Below, piece after piece: positions 1 to 10,241 of a DNA stretch of 64,000 bases. How positions within the stretch are numbered: position 1 is the first letter of the stretch; every line of letters starts with the position of its first letter. The DNA is from Amborella trichopoda (Eukaryota > Streptophyta > Magnoliopsida > Amborellales > Amborellaceae), in contig NW_006499728.1 of the NCBI RefSeq assembly GCF_000471905.2, forward strand, positions 250,396 through 314,395, given 5' to 3'. The notes beneath the pieces were generated by a model, which ran no database searches, was not told where the DNA came from, and worked only from the letters and a program-made list of their open reading frames with translations. A program made the position numbers and the translations under genes.

Positions 1-79
1 GAAAGCCTACCTCCCGCTAAAATCTCAAGCTCGCCTCCTCAAGCTCTCAAAAACCCAACGCAGACCTCGGTAAGCCCTA

Positions 80-126
80 CTCTCTCTTTCTCTCTCTCTC
101 TCTCTCTAGCCCCTCTCTCTCTCCCC
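80..126. repeat. CT-rich microsatellite
   Basis: Runs of CT dinucleotides with small interruptions. Similar CT/GA tracts recur through the window, for example at 427-450, 6107-6121, 9850-9868, 28617-28635, 32139-32160 and 41232-41256. Confidence 0.9.
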
Positions 127-162
127 TTCCCCCAAAAGACCTGGAAATTGCCTCGCCCCTAA

Positions 163-464
163 TTTCCCCTTGTTAGGGTTTTTAAGATCCCTTGATTATT
201 CGCAATGTTCTCTAAGAGCTTCGAATTTGAGCCCCCCTTTTGCAAGATATTCAGAATGGAATCGAGTGCCTATGATTTTGCCAATATTGCAGAGATTCGA
301 TCTTGATTCACAAACACCAGAGCCAAAACCTTGATTGTTTCTTCCCAAATCTCCAAGCTCTTGGCTGCCATTAAAATACTAGCAAGAATATGTATACAAC
401 CCGCTTTAACAAGGAGCTCTCGATTTCTCTCTCTCTCTCTCTCTCTCTCTAGCGAATCAACCAA
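163..464 (-). pseudogene. ARM-repeat relic resembling plant U-box (PUB) proteins
   Basis: Read on the minus strand, this stretch gives NRELLVKAGCIHILASIL, then a helix-like segment ending VNQDRISAILAKS. After one in-frame TAG it continues as ALDSILNILQKGG and LLENIA. The spacing and the leucine/alanine pattern match armadillo repeats of plant U-box E3 ligases, where an NR-LL---G-I--L--LL block is followed by E-A---L--LS----N. No U-box or start codon is visible. A CT/GA microsatellite (427-450) sits just upstream in the reading direction and the frame is closed beyond it. The relic is about 100 residues long and is probably a broken host gene fragment. The family assignment rests on pattern recognition only. 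Confidence 0.45.
427..450. repeat. CT microsatellite
   Basis: Twelve CT units. It lies inside the ARM-like relic and supplies the RERERER stretch of its reading frame. Confidence 0.9.
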
Positions 465-1744
465 GCTTAGTCAAGATCTCAGAAGAAACCATGACTCCAA
501 CGATGCCTTGGATCTGGTGAGGTTCGACAGGGCCTGGACTAGAAGGAAAATGACCTGCATTGTTAGGGTTAGGGTTCTGATTTGATTCCTTCCAAATTTT
601 GATAAGGCGTTGAAGAGTAGCCAAAGGCACAGGGTGTAGCCAAAGGCACAGGGTATAGCCACTGCCACAATTTTTCAAATTTTCATGCATTAATATGTCA
701 CAGCCTTCTGCTATTCTTCGTAAGGGTTCTTTGTACTGAACCCTTGTGTAGAAAATAAATATTTGAGATGATTTACCACACAACTATAATCCACGGTTTT
801 GGATGCAACACATCAATGTTCGATGGTCAAATGATGCAACATGGGACATGCACTATGTGGTTCAGATGACAGACAGTGGAGATTTACTGGCCTAAGTGAA
901 TATCCGGATGAGTTTTTGGTTTGAAAGATTTGGTTAGTTGCAGGACAAGTATTGTTGCCATTGTCGAGCCATTTTTTGGATGCTCGATCGAGTGTAGGTG
1001 ACGCCAGTGCATACGCTCACAGGTGATTCCATTATGTCCAATGAAATTGGCGTTTGAAGAAGGTTGGGACTATGATGCACATGTTATTCTTCTTCGCCAT
1101 TGTTCCAAAGAGAGAAGATTATGAAGATGGGTGCTGGATAGAGATAATGGGTTATGATCAGAGAGGGGATTCTGATGATCGGTTCCTATAGATTTTAGAG
1201 AGAGAAATTGGTTGGAAGAGAGAAAATTTAATGATGAGTGCCTGTAAATTTGAGAGTTTATGGCCAGAGAGAGAAGGAATAAATTTTTAAGATATCAAAA
1301 AACACACCTTACTATTGATAAAATTAATATAGTATTTTCTAGCCAAAATAGTGGTAATTCATTTCCCAAGTTTCTTCTCGACATAGCCAAATGGTAGCAA
1401 TATATTTCCCAAGTTGCATCTAGATACTACCCAAACAATTACAATCTATTTGCATCTAATGTATTACACCGGTAATATATTTCCTAGACAATATATTTCT
1501 AGGTACCTAAATGGCCTCTAACTTGTGTGACTATTTACTCAGTTTATACTATTATAGCATTCTTGAACTTAAGGCCCATTTGGACAGCTTAACGAGTGAA
1601 GGGAGTTGTTCGTCAATGGTAATACTTTTCAGTAGTAAAAGACAAGGTAAAAAAGAATTTCTGGATGTGCTTTATAGCTTTCTTAGTGGTATCGTGCTCT
1701 TAGGTTCCATTATGTGAATACTTTTTTATATTCTCATGCTTGTG
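465..1744. other. no gene recognised
   Basis: Apart from the 19-bp duplication there is only low-information AT-rich sequence here. Around 1330-1500 the phrase aatatatttcccaag and variants recur, which suggests a decayed repeat. No conserved protein was recognised in any frame. Confidence 0.5.
617..654. repeat. 19-bp tandem duplication
   Basis: Two head-to-tail copies of gtagccaaaggcacagggt (617-635 and 636-654), followed by the start of a third. One of many short two-copy duplications in the window. Confidence 0.9.
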
Positions 1745-2335
1745 ACGCTTTTGCTAGAATCATGATCCGAGCCTTTTCCCAACCAATTGGGTCAACTACA
1801 CAAATCTTGTTATGCTATTCCGCTCTATCAATGACCATACCCTCAGTTATCAAAGACCATACCCTCAGTTAGACCTTATGTCATCATATCACTTCTCACT
1901 ACTTTCATCCATGCCCTTTTGAGCCTTCCTCTAACCCTTTTAAAACCTTCTACTTGAACCAAATCGCCCATCCTAACCAGTGTTCTAGGTTGACACTGCA
2001 CATGGGAAGACCACTTAAGCCTACTTTCCCTCATCTTATTGCCTATTGGAGCCACTCCTGAATTCCTTCAGAAATATACATTCTAATTCTATCGTTTCTT
2101 ATCTTGCCACTCGTCCATCTCACCATCCTCATTTAAGCTAGATTTATTCTATGAATAACTTATTTCTTGATCGCCCAACATTCCTTCCCGTAAAGAATGA
2201 CTGATCTAATAGCCGTTCTATAGAACTTCTTCTTCAATTTCATTGGTATCCACGATCGCATAGGGACACTCCAGAGGCACATCTCCACTTCATCCACCCG
2301 GCTCTAATTCTATGTGCGACATCCTCCTCAATTCT
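1745..2335 (-). mobile_element. RTE-type LINE, 3' end, degraded
   Basis: The minus strand carries the C-terminal end of a plant RTE-like reverse transcriptase ORF. Phrases correspond to RIKAGWMKWR, then a [14 protein letters not shown]-like segment, a YGKECWAIKK-like segment and a MRMVRWTSGKIRNDRI-like segment. The tail has the family's usual wording around gagcggaatagcataacaag and tagttgacccaattggttgg. It is broken by several frame changes and the 5' part is missing. It lies antisense to, and just upstream of, the RPB5 terminal exon, so it probably sits in that gene's last intron. Related tails are found at 15072-15620 and 61695-61915. Confidence 0.75.
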
Positions 2336-2589
2336 CATGGATTTTTGACCCAAGATACAGAAAATAATGTTATATATTATGGGATGATGATATGTTCATG
2401 GATATCGTTTTGCTGTGACGATATTAATATTGCTTTTGTATCTGGTCTGGATAGACTGATCTGAAGTATTGCTTATTTTCTGATAGTATTCTCTCATTCT
2501 CTGGCTTTGAATTGGATGATGATCATGTTCATTTATTTATTTGTGATTTCCCTACGATCATTTATTCGTGTTTTCCCTGTGGTTTTCAG

Positions 2590-2715
2590 CTTCCACGGAT
2601 TCAAATAACTGACCCCATTGCCAGATACTATGGTCTGAATCGTGGTCAAGTTGTGAAGATCATTCGACCTAGTGAGACTGCTGGAAGATACGTCACCTAT
2701 CGTTATGTTGTGTAA
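2590..2715 (+). CDS. NRPB5: RNA polymerase II/IV/V subunit 5 (RPB5/RPABC1), terminal exon
   Basis: The exon encodes 41 residues from [15 protein letters not shown] to [13 protein letters not shown] followed by TAA. This is the nearly invariant C-terminal end of RPB5, the subunit shared by nuclear RNA polymerases that contributes to the lower jaw around downstream DNA. The exon start is set by a pyrimidine-rich acceptor ending ttttcag at 2589, in phase 0. Residues upstream of that acceptor in the same frame are intron translation. Earlier exons are not seen in the preceding 2.6 kb and should lie to the left of the window. If they do not, this is a stranded exon. The exon carries no damaging change. 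Confidence 0.88.
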   Translation, partial: LPRIQITDPIARYYGLNRGQVVKIIRPSETAGRYVTYRYVV

Positions 2716-3010
2716 CTCTCTTGAGCACAGAAGATTTTCATCTATAGCTATATAAGATTGTTGAGGGCTGTTTATACAGAAGATGTTTAGGGTTCTGGAC
2801 CCTAGAAAGATGGGGTTGTGGACCATGGAAGGCTTGACCACTGGTGCTTGAAGTGCAATTGTATTGGTGATAGAACCAGGCTGGCAGCTTGTGGGTCAAG
2901 GAAAAGTTTTGATTTTGTTCTTTTAGGCACTCAATTTTATTTGCTCTGAGAACTTCAGTTGCGCAGAGGATGATTTCGAAAAAAAGAAAAGAAAAGAAAA
3001 GAAAAGACCT
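2716..3010 (+). other. probable 3' untranslated region of the RPB5 gene
   Basis: Sequence directly downstream of the RPB5 stop codon, moderately GC-balanced and T-rich. It ends near an A-rich aaaagaaaagaaaag stretch (about 2980-3005). The poly(A) site cannot be fixed from sequence alone. Confidence 0.4.
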
Positions 3011-3699
3011 CAGTTGGGCAGAGTTGTAGGCTGGAAGTTTTGATTATTGGGACATCCTTTTGATGAGTGGTTGATTTAACTAACCTAAGAAGAAAGACCA
3101 GAAAGGAAAAAGAAGTAAAAGAGTAGAGAAAACAAGCTAGTTTGAAACCAACGAAGAAGGGATATAATTCCTATTTTGTCTCCATACTTTTCCTTCATTA
3201 ATTAGTCTTGCCAATGAGGTATCCCTCTCATTAGCTCAAATTCATTTTTCTATATTTTCTTATTAATCATTTGATGTATGGCAAACCCATGGGACTTTTT
3301 CTCTGATTTGGTTTTATTTTCCAAGGGGACGTATCTCCTTCTTTTGTTACCGCTGGATTAATTTTTTTGTATTTTTCACGTACGTTTCATGACTTTGGCT
3401 CTACGGACCATAAAACTGATGGGATTTTCCATTTGATTTTATTCGTCATTGGGACATTTAAAATACTAGGGAATTTATTGATTAAGCGATCAAATCAAGT
3501 TACTGAATAAGTTGGTCAATAGCATGGTTGTTTTTGAAGTTGGTTATTTAAAGATATGTGCCACACGTGTTTTCTTTAGCTTTTTAGATAAAAAATACAA
3601 GGGGACTTGGTTAGGATGTGTTTTCTATTGTTTGTAAACGTTATTCTGAGGACATCGACATCGAGTAGTGGGTTCTTAAAGAGTCTTTTGATGGTGCCA
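3011..3699. other. intergenic, nothing recognised
   Basis: AT-rich spacer. No ORF of a known family and no terminal repeats were seen. Confidence 0.5.
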
Positions 3700-4335
3700 T
3701 CATTAAAAGTATCTGTCAAAACTAAAATCCTCCTCTTCTAGGTGGAGGAGCTTTATACCACATTGCACACATTATTCTGCAAGACAGGGTCTTGAGAGTA
3801 GACAACTTTAAAGAAGACAGATTCTGCCATACATAGTCTTTTATGTAAAGACGGATGAAGAAAATGGTTCGCAGTTTTTCGTCCATTGTCGAAGCCGCCT
3901 CTATTGGGATGTCTAAAACTGAATTTGATGGGAGTTCCCTAGGGAATGAAGGACGAACAGGCCATGGAGGACTTGTTAGAGATTTCAATGGGGCTATTAT
4001 TTTTTCATATGCTGGTCCTTGAACCTTATGTAACAAAGAGAGATTAAAGGTGTATGTATTGTTGAAGGGGACTCCTTTAAATGTCATTAACTGGTGCAAC
4101 AAGGAATCCAAGCTCCCTTGAATGTTAAAAGCTTTTTATGGATGGAAGTTAAGAATATATGCAATTCTTTAACAGTTTCCTTCAATGATATTTACGGCGA
4201 GGCAAATGATTTGGCAGATGGTTTGGGGTGGAGCAACTGGATATCATTGTTAGTGATAATGTACTAGTCTAAGACTCTTGTAATTCTCCATTATTTAATA
4301 GAAGTTCAGTAATATTGTAAATAAAAAAAAAATAA
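3700..4335 (+). mobile_element. L1-type LINE 3' end with zf-RVT and RNase H relics
   Basis: Plus-strand frames read a cysteine/histidine stretch like the zf-RVT domain (SQFFVHCRSRLYWD). This is followed by an RNase H-like segment beginning EFDGSSLGNEGRTGHGGLVR and later GEANDLADGLGWS, the typical tail of plant L1 LINE ORF2 and its relatives. The end has a TAATAGAAGTTCAG-type 3' region and a poly(A) tail at about 4320-4332. The copy is 5'-truncated and broken by several stops and frame changes. No target-site duplication was found. A host RNase H-like domain gene is the alternative, but the poly(A) tail favours a LINE. Confidence 0.65.
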
Positions 4336-4800
4336 TGACGGGTGGATCTCTGGTATAAAAATGGATGGAATGGGACTTGGATGCGTACTTCTTCAAATAT
4401 AAAAACTTGATTCTGCTATAAGAGCACCGATACAAAGAAATAAGGAAATGGAATACCAAATAAGATTGGATGGGTGCAAATAATAGAAAAACAGGGATGA
4501 TTTCTTAGCAACCCCTCTCACCTTTCTCAAAGGCCGAGGTGGGTGAATTTTTAGTTCATTCTTCTTCAACCAGCATAGCATATAAAAAGATCGATAGACC
4601 GAGTAAATAGATGCTTCAACAAATGCCTAAAAAATACAAAGAAGAGAGGGTAATTGAGGGTGCACCAAACACGACAAACTTGGATCAGAAGGCTGAGTCC
4701 AAGTATATTCACCTACTACTACTCGACTAGCTTTAAAGTCACGCTAGAAAAGAGTATGTTATATTTTCTTACCCCCTTACTGAAAATTCATTCTTAGTTT
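4336..4800. other. intergenic, nothing recognised
   Basis: AT-rich spacer between the LINE tail and the kinase relic. No supported feature was seen. Confidence 0.5.
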
Positions 4801-4809
4801 CTACAGCCT

Positions 4810-6110
4810 CTACATTAACTGGGTGCCAAGAGAAATCTGGCGAGATTGACATTCCCTACCCCTGTGGCATTGGTGAAGGCTGATTCTTTCCAGGGTTTGC
4901 CATAAGTTGCAGTGAGACCAAAAAATTTGCTCCCACTTTAGTAGAGCTTGAGCGAGACACTATATATAGTTGAACACCATCTGCTGTTATTTGGAGCAGA
5001 GGGCTGACATCCCTTTCTATTACCATCACCATGCACCATTGGACCATACTGTACCTTTCTGTACAAGCCATAAACAATAAACCAACAGCTTCCGTGTTTT
5101 GCACATAATAGCACGTTTAGAAAGATATTATTAGCATGTTAGGCCCACACAAGTATCCAAACTACCAAGATCCAAGCCAACTACAAACAAAGAATACGGC
5201 TATTTAGTTGTTGAATCATTAGAGACAGTCGGAAACTTTTTTTGAAGTGGAGCAGTTTGGCTCAAAGGAAAGATTAAGGAGGTTAATAGTGAAGAAGAAA
5301 TAGTTTTTTGCCATGACCATGTCATTGTTGTAATCTTAGGAGTTGTTTTGAGTACTGGGCTTATTCTAGCAAGTGGTTCTTGTTTATACTGGGTACTAAA
5401 CAAGGGGAGACTCATGAAGTTAAAAGAGGAATACTTGGGGAGACTTATGAAGTTAAAAGAGGAATACTTTCGCAAAAATGGTGGGTCTTCTTCTGCAACA
5501 AAATGTTTTTTCTCGTGAAGGCACAGAGCATGCAAGGATATTCACATCTGAGTAGTTGAAGAAGGCAGCAAACGGCTATGATGAATCTAGAGTAATGGGT
5601 ACAGGAGGCTATGGCAATGTATACAAGGGAACTCTACTAGAAGGTACTATTGTTGGCATCAAGAAAGCTAAAGAGGTGGATAAGTATCAAATTGATCAAT
5701 TCATAAATGAGGTTGCAATACTCACCCAAATCAATCACAAGAATGTAGTGAAGCTCTTAGGTTGTTGCTTAGAAAGTGAAGTCCCAATTTTGGTTTATGG
5801 ATACATATCTAATGGCACACTGCACCAACATATCCATGGGAATGACTCTATAATTTCACTGAAACTGCTGAATCGCTTGCGTAATCTTCGATACCCATCT
5901 TCCATAGAGACATCAAATCAGCAAACATACTATTAGATGATAATCACACAGCTAAAGAAGCTGATTTCGGAGGTTCAAGATTGGTTGCAAATGAGGAATC
6001 TGATGCAAGGCACATTAGGCTATCTTGACCCTAATACATTCAAACTAGCCAATTAACGGAAAATAGTGATGTTTTTAGTTTCAGGGTTGTTCTTGTGACA
6101 GGACAAAGAG
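4810..6110 (+). pseudogene. wall-associated kinase (WAK-like) pseudogene
   Basis: Parts appear in the gene order of a WAK. A GUB_WAK_bind-like start (CQEKSGEIDIPYPCGIGEG) lies at about 4828. A single membrane segment (VIVVILGVVLSTGLILASG) is at about 5320-5380, followed by LKEEYFRKNGG, the juxtamembrane motif. The kinase N-lobe ([45 protein letters not shown]) runs from 5556 to about 5870. A damaged catalytic loop reading [14 protein letters not shown] and a degenerate DFG region (ADFGGSR) are near 5905-5980. Middle and C-lobe parts are shortened or lost, several stops interrupt the frame, and the protein ends in a GA microsatellite near 6107. A 33-bp tandem duplication (5404-5436 and 5437-5469) doubles GRLMKLKEEY. 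In life the family is a plasma-membrane receptor that senses cell-wall pectin. This copy cannot make the full protein. Confidence 0.8.
5404..5469 (+). repeat. 33-bp tandem duplication in the WAK relic
   Basis: Two copies of an 11-codon unit (5404-5436, 5437-5469), near identical, in the juxtamembrane region. The duplication keeps the frame. Confidence 0.9.
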
Positions 6111-6121
6111 AGAGAGAGAGA

Positions 6122-6649
6122 GTCTATGGAATCACACTGTTGGGAATGTTTATATAAATATCCATACGCATCTAAGAGGTCCTCGGGCTGGTTGTACAAG
6201 GAATTGAAATAATGTCCAACAAAAGTTAGATTGAAAAAGTCAAATGCTTGTTACGGCTTACAATTAACCACTTGGTTGAGTATACTTGTGATAAACGATT
6301 ACACAAGGAGCTAACAATAAATTTGGAATTGCAGGGCAACTTTAATATGTTGATATTCAACACCTTGGAGTAAGAGTGAAAGGACCCTAACTTTACAATT
6401 TCCTAGTTTATTACATATATTGCACTAATCCAAGATATGTCGAAGGGTAAAGGGCATGTCGTAAGGCTTGAACACCTGTAATTGAAGGATCTCTAATTGA
6501 ATAATGTGAATGCTTTAGGCTAAATATTTCGGCTTTCTTTACTAGAAAGTTTTTGGCAAGGACTTCAAATGTTTATGGGAAATTTATCAAATGTACCTAA
6601 GCGATGAGCTACTTACAATTTTACCTATTTTTTGAGTTAATTCTAAAAA
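6122..6649. other. intergenic, nothing recognised
   Basis: Spacer downstream of the kinase relic. It may contain further decayed WAK intron or 3' sequence, but no domain can be read. Confidence 0.4.
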
Positions 6650-7019
6650 GGTGTGGTTTCTATAAGGTTGCAACCTTAAACAATCCAATTAAGGCACACC
6701 TCCAAATTTTATCATAACATGTAATTTTGGTATAATTTGTTTTTAGGATTATCTGAAAATCTATTTTCATATCTAATTATAAAATTTTATACTCCAAAAA
6801 TGGTTAAAATGAAGTAGATCTATAAATATGAAAATCTTGTGTTGCAAGATGCACTATTTTTGGGACTCGAAGTCTTTTTTATTATTATTATATTCATATA
6901 TCGATGTCGAGATGATTAATTAGAGGGTTTTTCAATATTAAAACAACTTTTTCCGATAGATTTTTGAGGTGTGTCTTTAATTCTACATTTAACGTTACAA
7001 CGTTATATAAACTTTTTCC
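6650..7019. mobile_element. miniature element, family A (Mutator-like MITE)
   Basis: One end reads ggtgtggtttctataaggtt and the other ends in ttatataaactttttcc, with inverted inner arms around the word for ttaaacaatccaattaagg. The same two unequal ends and the same inner blocks occur at 28004-28383, 30356-30735, 31282-31643, 32238-32619, 47681-48116, 48476-48849 and 61263-61604. No coding capacity. No clear target duplication was found at this copy. Confidence 0.7.
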
Positions 7020-7800
7020 ATTAACCATTAGTTGCAAACTGCTATCCATTCTAGAACCTATCCCAAATGGAACATTAACTCACGAAGAGCATTGAACGTA
7101 CTTTGAAACTCAGAATTATAATTGTAAATTTTGGATCGATTGTCATGATTCCATTTTGTTAGCCCACCAATATTATTTTAGGCTCAAAAGCTTAGGGTAC
7201 CCTTAATGAAGAATCAGAGTTAGATAGTCAAAGAAGATAGGTGATACAGAAGATATTGGCATAATGATTGTTCATATGTACCTTGCTTACGCAGAGCAAC
7301 TTACTTTGTAAATTTTTTTAAAAATACATGCGTAACAGTCAGGCTTAGCCTTAACATAATTTCGTAATATAAGCATGATCCCTACAAATTCTTATCTCTT
7401 AAGGCTGCCTCCCTGCGAGATATTCTCCTCGGTTTTGTTCTAGACGAGAAACCTTATTCTTGGAATGGAATTTGTTCTCATATAATGGGGTTTCACTTTG
7501 TCTAATAAATGGATGTTTAACTTGAAAATAATAGTGGATTGTGTGCTCTATTTTAAACAAACCCAAGGTTACTTCACATGGGCTACCGGTTTGTTTTAAA
7601 AAGAGTATTGAAAGGAATGTCCAAGGACCAAAACTATGGAATAAATACTTTGGAATTTCTCCCAAAATTATAACAACATTTCAACGTAATGAATCTTCAG
7701 TCAGTGTCCCCTTTTCTTCTTTGAGGGGACTCATATTTGGATATAATCTCCATTATTTGGCCCCATGAATATGAAGAGAGGGAAAAATTGAGATGCCATG

Positions 7801-7867
7801 CTATAATTTGATCTATGTAATCTGTTGGATGAGTAATAAAGTTCCGAATATTGTAAAAAAATAAAAT
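7801..7867 (+). mobile_element. very short LINE-type retroinsertion with 17-bp target duplication
   Basis: A 67-bp insert ending in aaaaaaataaaat is flanked by perfect 17-bp direct repeats, aaaattgagatgccatg, at 7784-7800 and 7868-7884. Poly(A)-type tail plus a long target duplication is the signature of target-primed reverse transcription. The insert resembles the extreme 3' end of an L1 (compare the taatag-agttc-g-aatattgta wording at about 4298-4320). Confidence 0.85.
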
Positions 7868-7884
7868 AAAATTGAGATGCCATG

Positions 7885-8336
7885 GACTGTCTTTCTTTGT
7901 TGCATGTGATGCCATGTGACATGCGATGTTGAAGAAGAGAATGTCTTCTTTCCCTACTATAGGCAAGCTTTTGGCTAGTGATATTTGTTAGCATTTAAGA
8001 AATATTTTATCTGAAAAAGGGTTTTTTCTCTTTTTTTTAAAAGTATATGATTAAGACCATTTATTTCCGGCACAAAGTTCCATTTACCCTTAGCCATTAG
8101 AGATGAAATTAGACCGTTAAGGGTTTACCTAGGCCACGCGCAAAGTCCAACATGTTTTTTTTGTATGTATTTGTGATGCACTTCTAAGCAATTGATTTCT
8201 CATATAGTGACTATGGTGATTGTGTCCTAGTATAAAAGTAAACAATATCCTACATTATACAATTCTTTTTCTTTGTTTGAGGATTGCTACCTCTCACCCC
8301 CTACGCATCAAGCAAAAGGTTTGCATAATAAGGCAA
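7885..8336. other. intergenic, nothing recognised
   Basis: AT-rich spacer with no supported feature. Confidence 0.5.
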
Positions 8337-8406
8337 GGGCCCTAAACCTAAAGGTAAGTTCGTTTGATTAGGGGCCCCAAACCTAAAGGTAAGTTCGTTT
8401 GATTAG
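8337..8406. repeat. 35-bp tandem duplication
   Basis: Two copies (8337-8371, 8372-8406) of a unit containing acctaaaggtaagttcgttt, almost identical. Confidence 0.9.
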
Positions 8407-8552
8407 GTTACTTTGGTCCATTTTTTTGACCAGTTTTTAGGTATTTTGAACACCTGACTTCCACCTCTAGACTAAAGCCCAAGCACCATATCCTTCTTTA
8501 ATACTTTTTCCCTTGGGTTTTTAGGTGCCCTACTTTTTCTTTTCTTTTTAAT

Positions 8553-8799
8553 TAGGGGTGACAACGGGTCGGGTTGGAATGATATGGGACCAGACCTAGA
8601 ATCAGAAATATACTATGAGACCTGGACCCAATCGGATTTGACCAAAAAATTAAGATTATTTAATGATTATGTCATATATTGGGACCCCAAAAATATTACC
8701 GGACCCGGACCCGTAGCCGATCTGCCAAGTCCAATTTTTAAACCCATACCCAGACCTTGGTCGACCACCTCTAAGGTCCGGGGTTGATTGCCACCCCTA
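8553..8799. mobile_element. hAT-like miniature element
   Basis: Starts taggggtgacaacgggtcgg and ends gattgccacccct, giving terminal inverted repeats of the TAGGGGTGRCAA type typical of plant hAT elements. The interior is short, GC-richer than its surroundings and non-coding. The flanking 8-mers (tttttaat and cttgtaac) match at only 5 of 8 positions, so the target duplication has decayed or the ends are slightly misplaced. Better preserved relatives are at 18390-18629 and 38043-38187. Confidence 0.65.
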
Positions 8800-8943
8800 C
8801 TTGTAACGATAATAATTGAAGGCATAAATTCGGGGGGTCGGTTAGAAGAGCTCCTTGTTATTTGGCCCTACTCTGAACCCTTTACCTGTAAAGCATAGAT
8901 TCTAATGGGCTTATATAATACGCCTTCCCTAAACGCAGTCTCA

Positions 8944-8953
8944 TGTATAAATG
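8944..8953 (+). promoter_or_regulatory. candidate TATA box of the first DC1 gene
   Basis: tgtataaatg lies about 135 bp before the ATG at 9083. A second candidate, ttatataata, is about 35 bp further up. Position and wording fit a plant core promoter, but neither is proven. Confidence 0.35.
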
Positions 8954-9082
8954 AAGCAATGGAGATGCTCCCTCTTTCACAATTTCCAAGGTCCCCCATA
9001 TCCATATCTCCTAGGCCCCATATAACCCAATTTGAAGCCCCAAACTCCCCTGTATCTTTCTCTTTCTCTGAACCAACCAAAC

Positions 9083-9814
9083 ATGAAGATGAAGGTAGAC
9101 AAGGAGATCATCCACTATTCCCACTCACAACACAGGCTCAAATTTGAGTGCAGTGACGCCCTTTTCAACTGTGATGGGTGCAAAGAAGCCGGGATCGGTG
9201 CTCGCTACAAATGCGACATCTGTGACTTTGATCTCCACAAGAACTGTGCTACTCCGTCGCCGACCCTTAACCATCCTTTCTACAGGAAATGCAACTTTCA
9301 ATTCTACAGCAGGCCACCGGGTGATAAGATGAGGTATTGTGATGCTTGTGGCCAAGATGTTTTAGGCTTTGTATACCACTGCAATTCTTGTGGCTTTGAT
9401 CTCCACCCTTGTTGTGCTTGCTTGCCTCCAGTTCTAAATGATGGAGAGAGAAACCTTTACTTGAGTCTTAAAGTCTCGGCCGCTTGCCATCGATGCGGAC
9501 GTAAAGGAATAGGCTGGTCCTACAGGTCAGAGTGCAAGAAATACAATCTCCATGTCTCTTGTGTTAAGGATATGTTAATGGAGAGTTGGCAGGAGATCTA
9601 CGACTCTGGTGCCAAGAAGATCAATGAGCTTCAAACTAGGATCCCTAAGCTTAAAGGGCAAGTGAGGAGCTACCATGGCAATGCCAAGGGAGGGAAGGTG
9701 ATGAAGTGTTGTGAGATGGCCGGCATGGCCATTAAGGTCATCGTTTCCGCCATTCTCGGCGATCCGACGGCCATTATCGGAGCTGTGGTTGGGGCCCTCA
9801 TATCCAAGAAGTGA
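9083..9814 (+). CDS. DC1 (C1-like zinc) domain protein
   Basis: Single exon, 243 residues, starting MKMKVDKEIIHYSH. An in-frame TTG earlier at 9032 is not a plausible start. Three DC1/C1_2 modules are visible. The first is at about residues 11-56 (CDGCKEAGIGARYKC, then CDFDLHKNC). The second is at about 64-111 (CDACGQDVLGFVYHC, then CGFDLHPCC). The third is at about 131-160 (CHRCGRKGIGWSYRS, then CKKYNLHVSC). The C-terminal 30 residues are a hydrophobic, glycine-rich stretch ending VVGALISKK. This is the layout of the plant DC1 family that includes VACUOLELESS GAMETOPHYTES-like proteins. The modules bind zinc and are related to protein kinase C C1 domains, and most members have no defined biochemical role. 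The gene is intact, with a terminal hydrophobic tail that could contact membranes. A second, distinct DC1 gene is at 28821-29639 on the same strand. Confidence 0.9.
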   Translation: MKMKVDKEIIHYSHSQHRLKFECSDALFNCDGCKEAGIGARYKCDICDFDLHKNCATPSPTLNHPFYRKCNFQFYSRPPGDKMRYCDACGQDVLGFVYHCNSCGFDLHPCCACLPPVLNDGERNLYLSLKVSAACHRCGRKGIGWSYRSECKKYNLHVSCVKDMLMESWQEIYDSGAKKINELQTRIPKLKGQVRSYHGNAKGGKVMKCCEMAGMAIKVIVSAILGDPTAIIGAVVGALISKK

Positions 9815-9849
9815 CATGTGAATTAAATTGGGCTTCCATGGGTGTGTTG

Positions 9850-9868
9850 CTCTCTCTCTCTCTCTCTC
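9850..9868. repeat. TC microsatellite in the 3' region of the DC1 gene
   Basis: About nine TC units, 36 bp after the stop codon. Confidence 0.9.
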
Positions 9869-9977
9869 ATAGTGTTTGTGTTGTGTTTTGTATACATCTA
9901 TGTCCTTCATGTAGGTAGCCATGCGTGAATTGTTGTAATCTTTATGTAAGTCTTATATATATAGTCGATGTTTCTCT

Positions 9978-9981
<4 letters not shown>

Positions 9982-10014
<33 letters not shown>
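9982..10014. repeat. GA microsatellite at the left edge of the gap
   Basis: About 16 GA units ending three bases before the run of N. A near-equal tract (10340-10373) follows the gap. Confidence 0.95.
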
Positions 10015-10017
<3 letters not shown>

Positions 10018-10241
10018 NNNNNNNNNNNNNNNNNNNNNNNNNNNNNNNNNNNNNNNNNNNNNNNNNNNNNNNNNNNNNNNNNNNNNNNNNNNNNNNNNNN
10101 NNNNNNNNNNNNNNNNNNNNNNNNNNNNNNNNNNNNNNNNNNNNNNNNNNNNNNNNNNNNNNNNNNNNNNNNNNNNNNNNNNNNNNNNNNNNNNNNNNNN
10201 NNNNNNNNNNNNNNNNNNNNNNNNNNNNNNNNNNNNNNNNN
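10018..10241. other. assembly gap (224 N)
   Basis: A run of N. Both flanks carry GA tracts preceded by a similar tctcatg(g)ag phrase, so the break was probably caused by the microsatellite. The true length is unknown. Confidence 0.98.

Noticed and set aside
5200-5535. Minus-strand 111-codon ORF opposite the WAK relic
   Set aside because: The plus strand carries the recognisable receptor kinase parts. The minus frame shows no domain.
9032-9082. 17-residue N-terminal extension of the first DC1 protein
   Set aside because: It would need a TTG start. The ATG at 9083 matches the family's usual N-terminus.
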